Of a stretch of 64,000 bases of DNA, positions 8,781 through 16,335 are shown piece after piece (within the stretch, counting starts at the first letter, position 1; each line of letters starts with the position of its first letter). The translations under genes were made by a program, and so were the position numbers. The notes under the pieces were generated by a model. That model was not told the origin of the DNA. It did no database searches and saw only the letters and a list, made by a program, of their open reading frames with translations. This stretch comes from Mariniphaga sp041686935 (lineage in GTDB: Bacteria; Bacteroidota; Bacteroidia; Bacteroidales; Prolixibacteraceae), in the NCBI GenBank assembly GCA_041686935.1, contig JAWLCW010000018.1, forward strand, positions 59,139 through 123,138. Reading direction: 5' to 3'.

Positions 8781-9977
8781 CTATTTTTCCAACAGTTCAA
8801 GAATATCGAAAGTAGTGAATGGCCCTTTCGATGCCGGCACTTTGTTCATACTTACGTGCATCAGCATTTTTGCCGGTTCAAAAAGTACAGTTTGCAGTGT
8901 TTCATTTTGTTTTCTGGCAGCATGCATGGCATCTTTAAGGTGTCCTATATTAAATGCGCCATGATTATCTCTTGCTTTCAACATAAGCGCCGAAAACCGG
9001 CTGTCTGTTTCGGGCTTCTCGAACATTCCTGAAGAATAAAAATAGTTGGATGCAGCCAGCACCCCATTGCTTCCTTCTCTTACTGCAAAGTTCTTTTTTC
9101 CAAGTTCCGCCAGAATGGCCTCGTTGCTGTCGGCGCACATAACGCTAACAGGTACAACATGATTTTGTGCCGTAAGGTATTCAATCATTTCCCTTGCCGA
9201 ATTTTTGGTTTCAGCGGCTGACTGCATCAAAAGATGAACTGGCAGTCCGCCTGTAGTTTCTTCATCTTCAAATCCATTATATACAAGCATGTTTCCATAA
9301 GAAACTCCTTTTTCGTTAATTCCTGTATAGGCGCCAGCTAAACCAAGGAAAGATGAAGAAACGGTGGCATAACCATTTTCAGGATGCTTAACAACGATTA
9401 ATCCCAGGGCTTTATTAATCCGTTTAAATGCGTAATCGGCATTTCGGCCCATCAGCAAATTGCCGTTTTCTGTTGCATTTCCCCACACTGCCAGCGCACT
9501 GCAGGTAACCCGGGCAACTGTATTGATGGCTAAAAGTTTATAATAATCTACACCTGATGTTTCAGCTATTTCTGAAAGAAATTCGAGGGTTTCATCGGGA
9601 AGGTACTTTTCGGTTTCAATGGCGGTATGTATGAATTCATTAACCTTTTTTTTGGAAAAGAAACGGGTACTGATATATTCCAGTCCTTCGAGTTGTTTTT
9701 TCAGGATGGTACCATATTGGTTTCCCATTTCGGCCGGTGTTCCGTAAAGGTGGATAACGGGAATGGAATGGATGTATTCAAGCCGGGGATTGCCTGAGGG
9801 AAGCTGTTCGAAATTTTCCCACTCAGGATTTAGCACTGAATCGAAAGCGGAGTAAATTTTGCATCCCGTGAAAGTGCCGATTTGCAAAATCAGAACAAAA
9901 AAAATGAAAACCCTGAAGGATCTGAAATACTTCAGGGTTTTTTTTCTAACTGTTATCAGAAGTTTGTGAAATTCCAT
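8781..9977 (-). CDS. C45 peptidase / acyltransferase-like lipoprotein
   Basis: The product is about 398 residues from the ATG at 9977. A hydrophobic stretch ends in TFTGC, a lipobox. The body matches the C45 family (acyl-CoA:6-aminopenicillanate acyltransferase-like Ntn hydrolases): VTCSALAVWGNATENGNLL with GRNADY gives the self-processing Cys nucleophile, and GAYTGINEKGVSYG is a family signature. Members hydrolyse or transfer amide-linked acyl groups; bile-salt-hydrolase-like or peptidase roles are possible. The start overlaps the end of the upstream oxidoreductase gene by 22 bp. A strong terminator-like hairpin (9907-9943) falls inside its first codons, so the start or the level of read-through is uncertain. 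Confidence 0.75.
   Translation of the reverse strand: MEFHKLLITVRKKTLKYFRSFRVFIFFVLILQIGTFTGCKIYSAFDSVLNPEWENFEQLPSGNPRLEYIHSIPVIHLYGTPAEMGNQYGTILKKQLEGLEYISTRFFSKKKVNEFIHTAIETEKYLPDETLEFLSEIAETSGVDYYKLLAINTVARVTCSALAVWGNATENGNLLMGRNADYAFKRINKALGLIVVKHPENGYATVSSSFLGLAGAYTGINEKGVSYGNMLVYNGFEDEETTGGLPVHLLMQSAAETKNSAREMIEYLTAQNHVVPVSVMCADSNEAILAELGKKNFAVREGSNGVLAASNYFYSSGMFEKPETDSRFSALMLKARDNHGAFNIGHLKDAMHAARKQNETLQTVLFEPAKMLMHVSMNKVPASKGPFTTFDILELLEK
9907..9943 (-). terminator. Intrinsic terminator overlapping the C45 gene start
   Basis: Perfect arms AAAACCCTGAAG and CTTCAGGGTTTT are followed on the minus strand by a long T-run, and on the plus strand by eight T. It lies 13 bases after the oxidoreductase stop but inside the predicted signal-peptide codons of the next gene. 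Confidence 0.65.
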
Positions 9978-11260
9978 TTTCCACGGTATGGACGTGTAAG
10001 CATCAAATTGGCCCATTCGTCGCCGGTAAATTTTTCTGCTTTTGGATCCCACAACAGCGGACGTTGAAGTTCGTATGCAATGTTGGTAATATTGCAAACT
10101 GAAGCCGTTCTATGCCCAATTTCCACATCAGAGATGGGTTTGGTGCGTTTTTTAATAGCGTCAACCCAGTCCTGGTAATGATTGTCGCTGAAATAAACCC
10201 TTTTGTCAGTTGGTTTTAAATCGGCTTTGGCCAGGTTTTTATTCGGGAAAGTGCGCAGGAAACTTCGGCTGACTTCAATTCTGCCTTCAGTACCGATAAA
10301 CTGAACCGCGTTTCCATCGTCTTTACCACCCCACAATTTATGATTTACACGAACGCCGTTTTTATAAACCATAGTCAGTCCATGTGTTTGCGCAGGTTCA
10401 GAAGGCGGAAGGAATTGAACCGGACCAGATTGGTCCATGTCGAGCGCCCACTGCGAAATATCGAACATGTGCGCACCCCAGTCTGTAATCAGGCCGCCGC
10501 CAAAGTCACGGTAACCGCGCCACCATGCCCAGGGGCCACTTGTGCTCAACGGGGCAAGGTCTTCATGGTAACCCCGGTAAAGCGATGGTCCAACCCATTC
10601 GTTCCAGTCCAGTCCTTCCGGCGCTGTTTGAGTAGGCAGGTCGCACTGTTTAACTGGTTCGCCCACACTCACGTTAATTTCTTTAATTTCGCCAATGTAG
10701 CCATTGCGAACCAGTTCCACTGCATGGCGGAAATCGCGCCACGAGCGCTGCATGTTTCCGGTTTGGAAAACGCGGTCGTATTTGCGGGTGGCATTTACCA
10801 TGGCTCGACCTTCGGCTACGGTAAGCGAAAGGGGTTTTTCACAGTAAATGTCTTTTCCTGCTCTGGCAGCGTCAACCACCATCTGGGCGTGCCAGTGGTC
10901 GGGTGTAACAATAACAACTGCATCCACATCGCTGCGTTCAAGCAGTTCGCGGTAGTAGTGGTATCCTTCCACTTTTACGTTCAGTCCCTTGTTTGAATTG
11001 TTTTTTGTTGCCGACTGCACAAAATTGTCCAGTTTGCCTTTAAAAACATCGCATGCTGCAACAACTGCAGTTTCCTTGCATTTACCAATTCCTTCGAGTA
11101 ACGTCGGAACCTGTTTTCCGGTGCCAATGTAACCCAGGTTAATGCGGTCGTTTGCAGCAACAAATCCTTTTCCTCCCATCACATGGCGCGGAATAATGGT
11201 TACTGCTGCAGCACCGGCGGCTGCTTTTCCAATGAAATTTCTACGGTTCATTTTATTCAT
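9956..11260 (-). CDS. Tat-exported Gfo/Idh/MocA oxidoreductase
   Basis: The 434-residue enzyme starts with a twin-arginine signal (MNRRNFIGKAAAGAAAVTII), typical of periplasmic members of this family in Bacteroidota. An N-terminal Rossmann fold with INLGYIGTGKQ is followed by the signature YCEKPLSLT, whose Lys is the catalytic residue, and by VVIVTPDHWHAQM. The C-terminal alpha/beta domain includes GGGLITDWGAHMFDI, the substrate-binding His region. It should oxidise or reduce a sugar or inositol derivative with tightly bound NAD(P). It heads the leftward cluster of exported sugar enzymes. A terminator follows directly, overlapping the next gene. Confidence 0.88.
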   Translation of the reverse strand: MNKMNRRNFIGKAAAGAAAVTIIPRHVMGGKGFVAANDRINLGYIGTGKQVPTLLEGIGKCKETAVVAACDVFKGKLDNFVQSATKNNSNKGLNVKVEGYHYYRELLERSDVDAVVIVTPDHWHAQMVVDAARAGKDIYCEKPLSLTVAEGRAMVNATRKYDRVFQTGNMQRSWRDFRHAVELVRNGYIGEIKEINVSVGEPVKQCDLPTQTAPEGLDWNEWVGPSLYRGYHEDLAPLSTSGPWAWWRGYRDFGGGLITDWGAHMFDISQWALDMDQSGPVQFLPPSEPAQTHGLTMVYKNGVRVNHKLWGGKDDGNAVQFIGTEGRIEVSRSFLRTFPNKNLAKADLKPTDKRVYFSDNHYQDWVDAIKKRTKPISDVEIGHRTASVCNITNIAYELQRPLLWDPKAEKFTGDEWANLMLTRPYRGKWNFTNF

Positions 11261-11330
11261 TATAAAAGATTTAATTGATTTGAAAAAAAGTTACTATCTG
11301 TTATTATATTTATTTTTCTGATGTACAAAC

Positions 11331-11726
11331 TTAAAAATTATTCTGAATCCGGATTTTTCGCGCACCCGAATCTCCAAACTTTTCGGCTTCGGTTTTGAAT
11401 CCGGTTGATTCAATAAATTCTTTGAATTGTGCTACTGTTACCGGAGTTTTATCCATATAAAAAGGCTCGATTTTTACTTCGTGAACCGGTTTTTCGTTGG
11501 GAAGTCCTGTCTCTGAACCCATTAAAAAAGTTTCGCCTTCAAAAAAGACTATTTCTCCGGTATTTTGTGTAATGTGCTCTTTGGGGGATGAAGGTGTTCC
11601 ACTGGATTCAGAAGGAAGAGTTTTGATTGCTTTAACCTCTTTTTTTTTGTTGCCTTCTTTTTGTGTTTTACTTCCGGTGCAGGAAAAAAAAGCCAATAAA
11701 AGTGATAGAAAAACCAGTTTGTTCAT
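11331..11726 (-). pseudogene. 3'-truncated SUMF1 (formylglycine-enzyme-like) lipoprotein
   Basis: The 131-residue product has a lipoprotein signal (LVFLSLLLAFFSCTG), a Ser/Lys-rich linker, then only the first 70 or so residues of a SUMF1/FGE-sulfatase domain: FLMGSETGLPNEKPVHEVKIEPFYMDKTPVTVAQFKEFIESTGF in family order. A complete domain is 230-250 residues with a C-terminal GGS(W/F) and RCA-like block, and these are absent. After FGDSG the frame changes to ARKIRIQNNF and stops. No continuation is visible in the 70 bp before the oxidoreductase gene. It is probably a deletion remnant. Confidence 0.7.
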
Positions 11727-11897
11727 GCTGAAAAATTAGAAATGTAAAAATGGGTGTTTTTATTTTTTGTTCCAAATGAAATAATAAGGAATAAAGAATG
11801 GAAGCTGAAGAATTGTATGAAATAATGCTGTTGGAGTAATCCGGCGGTTTTAAATGCCTTGTTTACTTCTATTCAATGAGTAAACCCGGAATGTTAC

Positions 11898-12060
11898 GGG
11901 TGCAGCGGATTCCCTGGCCGACTGCGTCATTTCCGTCTCCATTTTATTTCGGACGGACAGGCAGGCGGGCGATCTGCTGATTAAGAAAATAAGCGATTTG
12001 GAAATCGCTCCACCCAGAATGAGCGGTTCGGAGACCGCTCCACCCGCAGGCGCTCCACCC
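11898..12060. repeat. Cluster of REP-like hairpins at the transposase 5' end
   Basis: Three units share the tail CGCTCCACCC: an 8-bp-arm hairpin at 11992-12009, a hairpin with GAGCGGT/ACCGCTC arms at 12021-12040, and a partial unit ending at 12060. At 11898-11919 GGGTGCAGCGGATTCCC is the reverse complement, with two mismatches over 22 bp, of 12497-12518 near the 3' end of the transposase gene. Hairpin plus conserved short tail is the architecture of REP sequences mobilised by RAYT transposases. Confidence 0.7.
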
Positions 12061-12612
12061 GAACTGAAGAAGCAATATTATTCGCTTCGGAAAAAATACA
12101 TAAAAGCTTATGATGAGTTATTAGCCAGCGATAAAAACCCAAAAATTAACCTTTCCAAACCTGAGAATTTACAACCAGTTAAAGAAACCCTGTTGTTCTG
12201 GAATGGCAAAAAACTGGAAAACTATGCTTTTTGTATTATGCCGAATCACGTTCACTGGGTATTTCGTGTGTTTGAAAAAGATGAAAAGGGAAAACCGGTT
12301 TATTTGCAGGACATTATGAATTCGGTAAAACGGTTTTCGGCCAATCAGATTAATAAAGTGGAAAACCGAAAAGGAGCGGTTTGGCAAACCGAGAGTTTCG
12401 ATACCACCATTCGCGATGAGAAACATTTGCATTATGCCATTGAATATACCTTAAATAATCCGGTTGCAGCAGGCCTTGTAAAAAACCGGGATGACTGGCC
12501 GGGGAATCCGCTCCACCCGAAAATTCTGTTGCAGTTTTTTCAAAAGTTGTTACATTTGATGAAGTACAATTTTTTGAAAAACAGTAACGTGTTAATAAAC
12601 AATGACTCGTAA
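11998..12612 (+). CDS. REP-associated tyrosine transposase (RAYT), 5' end rearranged
   Basis: The 204-residue frame (TTG at 11998 or ATG at 12019) is an IS200-like Y1 HUH protein of the RAYT group. The HUH motif is in CIMPNHVHWVF (about 76-86), the WQ box in KGAVWQTESFD, and the catalytic Tyr in LHYAIEYTLNNPVAAGLV. The usual first strand, of the type V-T-x3-A-D-S-L-P, is missing from the frame. Instead VTGAADSL is encoded in the same frame at about 11893-11916, and PPELKK resumes at 12055. The roughly 140 bp between them consists largely of REP hairpins. So the gene may have been interrupted in frame by its own target repeats. Activity is doubtful. Confidence 0.7.
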   Translation: MEIAPPRMSGSETAPPAGAPPELKKQYYSLRKKYIKAYDELLASDKNPKINLSKPENLQPVKETLLFWNGKKLENYAFCIMPNHVHWVFRVFEKDEKGKPVYLQDIMNSVKRFSANQINKVENRKGAVWQTESFDTTIRDEKHLHYAIEYTLNNPVAAGLVKNRDDWPGNPLHPKILLQFFQKLLHLMKYNFLKNSNVLINNDS

Positions 12613-14149
12613 TTATCGCATTATTTATTTAATTTTTTCCCTGTTGCTTTATGTTCAGGCAACAGCGCAGCCTTACACCTTTGAGGTCAGCATAAAAAAC
12701 CAGCCCGATAATCCGGTGGTTTTGGGAACCATCCGGGGCGATAAATTTTCGCCGCTGGATACGTTTGAATTTCAGGTGGTGACGGGTGGTTTACCTGGAG
12801 AAAACAATACCGGTTCGCAAGGTGCTATTCAGCAGGTAACCTCGAGTCACCAGCTGAAAAAGGTGAGCTGGCAGTTTCCGGCAAATGCAACTCCAGGCAT
12901 GTACCGGCTGGTTTTCGGGCAAACCACGTATGCCCGTGTAATGGGGGAATCGCCACAACAACTTGATTTTATTTTTAACAACGAAAACATTATTCTTGAA
13001 ACGGATTTTAAGGAGCCTCAGGAAAGTCTGGTTGTTGTACTTTCTGAGGAAAACCGGGTTTGGTTTGAATTTTTAAAAAAAGAGAAAGAACTGAAGAATC
13101 ATCTGGTTTTACTGGAAAAGGAAGTGGATTATTTTCAGGAGAGAGTGGCTGCTGCAAAATCTTCTCCTGAAATTGGCGCTGAAGTTGATTTACAGGAGTT
13201 GGAACTACAGACAGCACAAAAAGCCAATACCCTCAACCAATTGCAAATGGAGCGCGACAGGTTCATCCTCAATGCAGCGGAAAAGAATAAGGGATTATTG
13301 GCGTCACGATTTATTTCCATTTACAGGGAACCTGTTCGTGATGGATACCTTTTATCGCCGGAAAGAAAAGAGTTTTACCAAAAGGAATATCTCAGGCACA
13401 TCGATTTTACTGATGAATCGCTCATTCATTCGCCGGTTTTGACAGAAAAAATTTTCGATTACCTGGTTACTTACAATCAGCGGGGATTTAATCAGGAGCA
13501 ACGGGAACAGGCATATATGAAGGCGGTGGATGTTGTTATGAGTCAAATTGAACCTGTGAAGCCGGGCAGTGAGATCAGTAATCCGGTTTATGAATTCATT
13601 TTAAATTATCTGGTATCCGGTTTTGAACGGCTGAATATGGACAAAGTACTGACTTACATTGCTGAAAACTATTCCGGGAATCTTTGTCAGACTGACGAAA
13701 AAACCACGCTTGAACGCAAACTGGAATTTCAGAATATGAAGATTGGAGATTTGGTACTTGATTTTACAATGGACAACCTGAGAGGAGAGCCGGTTACTTT
13801 GTCGCATGTGCTAAAACCCAAAAACCTCATTCTTTTCTGGGCAAGCTGGTGCCCTCACTGCAACGATATGCTTCCGAAATTAAAAGCATGGCGGCGGCAG
13901 TTTCAGGCCAACGAACTGGAAATTATCGCTGTTTCGCTCGATACTTCAAAACCTGACTGGCAGCAGATTGTTCGTGAAACCCGTTTTGATGAGTTTTATA
14001 ATCTTTCCGACCTGAAAGAATGGGAAGGGGAGGTAGCTAAAAAATACAACGTATATGCCACGCCAACCATATTCGTCATCGACAATAACCTCCGGATTCT
14101 GGCCAAACCGGCCTCGATGAACGAGTTGATTGAGTATTTCGGACAATGA
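12602..14149 (+). CDS. Exported TlpA-like thioredoxin-fold protein
   Basis: The 515-residue protein has a signal peptide (IIYLIFSLLLYVQATAQ), a middle region with a helical coiled-coil-rich segment (about 135-215) and a C-terminal thioredoxin domain starting at KIGDLVLDFTMDN. The active site is WASWCPHC (a CxxC pair), and the cis-proline is in ATPTIF. It is a periplasmic thiol:disulfide oxidoreductase of the TlpA/ResA group, as used for cytochrome maturation or reductive repair. The start overlaps the transposase gene by 11 bp, which may only reflect a mobile element landing there. A REP-like hairpin overlaps its stop codon. Confidence 0.85.
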   Translation: MTRNYRIIYLIFSLLLYVQATAQPYTFEVSIKNQPDNPVVLGTIRGDKFSPLDTFEFQVVTGGLPGENNTGSQGAIQQVTSSHQLKKVSWQFPANATPGMYRLVFGQTTYARVMGESPQQLDFIFNNENIILETDFKEPQESLVVVLSEENRVWFEFLKKEKELKNHLVLLEKEVDYFQERVAAAKSSPEIGAEVDLQELELQTAQKANTLNQLQMERDRFILNAAEKNKGLLASRFISIYREPVRDGYLLSPERKEFYQKEYLRHIDFTDESLIHSPVLTEKIFDYLVTYNQRGFNQEQREQAYMKAVDVVMSQIEPVKPGSEISNPVYEFILNYLVSGFERLNMDKVLTYIAENYSGNLCQTDEKTTLERKLEFQNMKIGDLVLDFTMDNLRGEPVTLSHVLKPKNLILFWASWCPHCNDMLPKLKAWRRQFQANELEIIAVSLDTSKPDWQQIVRETRFDEFYNLSDLKEWEGEVAKKYNVYATPTIFVIDNNLRILAKPASMNELIEYFGQ

Positions 14150-14166
14150 GCAGTTGGAAACTGCTC
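14148..14166. repeat. Isolated REP-like hairpin
   Basis: GAGCAGTT-GGA-AACTGCTC forms perfect 8-bp arms and is followed by GTCCC, a variant of the CCACCC tail of the 12.0-kb units. It overlaps the TGA of the thioredoxin-fold gene and faces the GH43 stop, a usual position for REPs between convergent genes. Confidence 0.6.
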
Positions 14167-14170
14167 GTCC

Positions 14171-15142
14171 CTAATCCGTCATTCCGTCTATGGTTTTGAT
14201 AGTCCCGTCGGTATTGTATTCCAGTTCAACCACTTTGATGCTTCGCAGCCAGGTTTTTCCTCCCGAAGGTTTGCTGTCATGGTGGAAGAGGTACCATTTT
14301 CCTTTAAATTCCACAATGGAGTGGTGGGTTGTCCAGCCAACAACCGGAGTTAGAATTACACCTTTGTAGGTAAACGGACCATAAGGGTTGTCGCCCACTG
14401 CGTAGCAAAGTAAATGAGTATTTCCGGTGGAATATGAGAAGTAGTATTTTCCGTTGTATTTATGCAACCACGGCCCTTCGAAATACCGGCGTTCGTGATC
14501 GCCGGCTTTTATGGGTTCACCGTTTTCATCCAGAACAACCACGTCACGCGGTTCTTCGTCAAACTCCAGCATGTCGGCGCTGAGTTTTGCGACACGGGCG
14601 CACAATGCAGGCTCGTCGTCTTTTGGTTCTTGCCCGCACTCAATAGCTTTGTTGTTGCGGTAGCGCTGCAATTGTCCGCCCCAAAGTCCTCCAAAATAGA
14701 TGTAGAAATTTCCGTCACCATCATCCAAAACAGCCGGATCGATACTGAAACTGCCTTTTATGGGATTTTCCTGAGGAACAAATGGCCCTTCCGGTTTATC
14801 GCCCATAGCCACCCCAATCCGAAAAATGTCGTTTTTATCCTTCAATGGAAAGTAGAAATAGTACTTGCCATTTTTGCAGGCTGCATCGGGCGCCCACATT
14901 TGCCGTCCAGCCCAGGGAACATCTTTAACGTCGAGCGCTACTCCGTGGTCGGTTACTGGTCCGTCCACCGAATCCATCGAGAATACGTGGTAATCGCGCA
15001 TATCGAAATGATCGCCCAAATCATTTTCCGGAATTCCGGATTCGATGTCGTGCGACGGGTAAATGTAAATTTTGTCGTTAAAAACATGTGCCGAAGGATC
15101 GGCTGTAAAAATGTGGTCGGTTAAATATCTCTTTTTTTTCAT
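14171..15142 (-). CDS. GH43 glycoside hydrolase (xylosidase/arabinofuranosidase type)
   Basis: The 323-residue protein is a five-bladed propeller of family 43. The general base Asp is in FTADPSAHVF, the pKa-modulating Asp in SIDPAVLDD and the acid Glu in RRYFEGPWLHKYNGKYYFSYS. No signal peptide is present, so it should act on imported oligosaccharides in the cytoplasm, releasing xylose or arabinose from xylo-oligosaccharides. It is the last gene of a leftward operon after the GH10 xylanase (19-bp gap) and the symporter. Arabinoxylan specificity is inference. Confidence 0.88.
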   Translation of the reverse strand: MKKKRYLTDHIFTADPSAHVFNDKIYIYPSHDIESGIPENDLGDHFDMRDYHVFSMDSVDGPVTDHGVALDVKDVPWAGRQMWAPDAACKNGKYYFYFPLKDKNDIFRIGVAMGDKPEGPFVPQENPIKGSFSIDPAVLDDGDGNFYIYFGGLWGGQLQRYRNNKAIECGQEPKDDEPALCARVAKLSADMLEFDEEPRDVVVLDENGEPIKAGDHERRYFEGPWLHKYNGKYYFSYSTGNTHLLCYAVGDNPYGPFTYKGVILTPVVGWTTHHSIVEFKGKWYLFHHDSKPSGGKTWLRSIKVVELEYNTDGTIKTIDGMTD

Positions 15143-15161
15143 TTTAAAACGGTTTTAATTG

Positions 15162-16298
15162 TTATTTAACTGCTTCTTCAATAATGGTTTGTACGACTGG
15201 TTTCGGCTGATAGTCACGGTCGAAAAGCAGGGGATAATCGGTACGTCCGCGAATGGGCCAGTTGTTTTTCCAGGAATGATTATCTGTTACTCCCCAGGTA
15301 GTAACACGGGTTATTTTATCATGATGTTTCAGGAAAAGCCGGAAAATATCGGCGCAGGCTTCGTTCCATTCGGTTAAAATTTCTTCTGTAAATCCGTTGG
15401 CATAAGGGTTCATGCGCGCTTCGTATTCGGCCTGTAATCCAACGTCGGCGGTAACTTCCTGTGTGGGGAAAGGCAAAATAGTCAGGTCGAATTCAGTAAT
15501 CATCACCGGAAGTCCCAGTTCAGAAAATGCTACAATACTTTTTTCAAATTCTTCCAGGTTGAGCGACTCCAGGTTCAGATGTCCCTGCATGCCAATTCCA
15601 TCGATTTTTATTCCTTTGGTTTGCATATTTTTAACCATTTCGATTACCCCTTTACGTCTTCCCGGGCTTGCCATGCCGTAGTCGTTATAATAAAGTTCAG
15701 CATCAGGATCGGCTTCTGCGGCAAACTGAAACGCCAGTTCGATGTATTCTTCCCCTATAATTTCAAAAAACTTGCTTCTTCGGAAGGAACCATCACCTTC
15801 AATGGCTTCGTTTAGTACATCCCAGCCATGAACCCGTCCTTTGTAACGTCCCACAACATTGGAAATATGATAACGCATTCGTTCAATCAGCACCTCGCGG
15901 CTTACATCGTTTCCACTCTCGTCAACAAAAAACCACCGGGGAGCTTGCGAGTGCCAGATGAGCGTATGCCCCACAATGTGCATGTTGTTTTTTTCTCCGA
16001 ATTCCACAAAACGGTCGGGAAGATCCCAACTGAACTGTCCCTCAACCGGATGAATGCGTTCAGCTTTCATGCAATTTTCAGCAACTATTGAATTAAAATG
16101 GTTAAGAATAATTTCCAGTGAAAGCGAATCCCTTTCAAAGATTTGACCGGGATTTACTGCTGTACCGATTAAAAATTTTCCTTCAAACGCATCCTTTAGC
16201 GTTTTTTCAGTTTCTGCCTGGTTTGAAGTGCAGGCAGAAAGAAAGCAGAACATAACTGTGAGGATTAAAAAAAACCGAAGATTCGTCGTAAGTTTCAT
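15162..16298 (-). CDS. GH10 endo-beta-1,4-xylanase lipoprotein
   Basis: The 378-residue enzyme has a lipoprotein signal (FFLILTVMFCFLSAC) and a single GH10 barrel. HTLIWHSQAPRWF is the glycone-binding stretch, WDVLNEAI carries the acid/base Glu and VMITEFDLTIL the nucleophile Glu; YYNDYG is also conserved. It should be tethered to a membrane facing the periplasm or the surface and cleave xylan or xylo-oligosaccharides. The 37-bp gap to the symporter and 19 bp to GH43 give a compact xylan-use operon: cut, import, debranch. Confidence 0.92.
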   Translation of the reverse strand: MKLTTNLRFFLILTVMFCFLSACTSNQAETEKTLKDAFEGKFLIGTAVNPGQIFERDSLSLEIILNHFNSIVAENCMKAERIHPVEGQFSWDLPDRFVEFGEKNNMHIVGHTLIWHSQAPRWFFVDESGNDVSREVLIERMRYHISNVVGRYKGRVHGWDVLNEAIEGDGSFRRSKFFEIIGEEYIELAFQFAAEADPDAELYYNDYGMASPGRRKGVIEMVKNMQTKGIKIDGIGMQGHLNLESLNLEEFEKSIVAFSELGLPVMITEFDLTILPFPTQEVTADVGLQAEYEARMNPYANGFTEEILTEWNEACADIFRLFLKHHDKITRVTTWGVTDNHSWKNNWPIRGRTDYPLLFDRDYQPKPVVQTIIEEAVK

Positions 16299-16335
16299 CT
16301 TTTATCAAATTAAATTGTTAACTATTTCTGTCAAG

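Noticed and set aside
10340..10996. 218-residue plus-strand frame opposite the Gfo/Idh/MocA gene
   Set aside because: Antisense to a strongly conserved enzyme; the frame is open because of codon use of the real gene.
12379..12393. CGGTTTGGCAAACCG in the transposase gene as another REP copy
   Set aside because: It lacks the CCACCC tail and encodes the conserved VWQ motif, so it may be chance.
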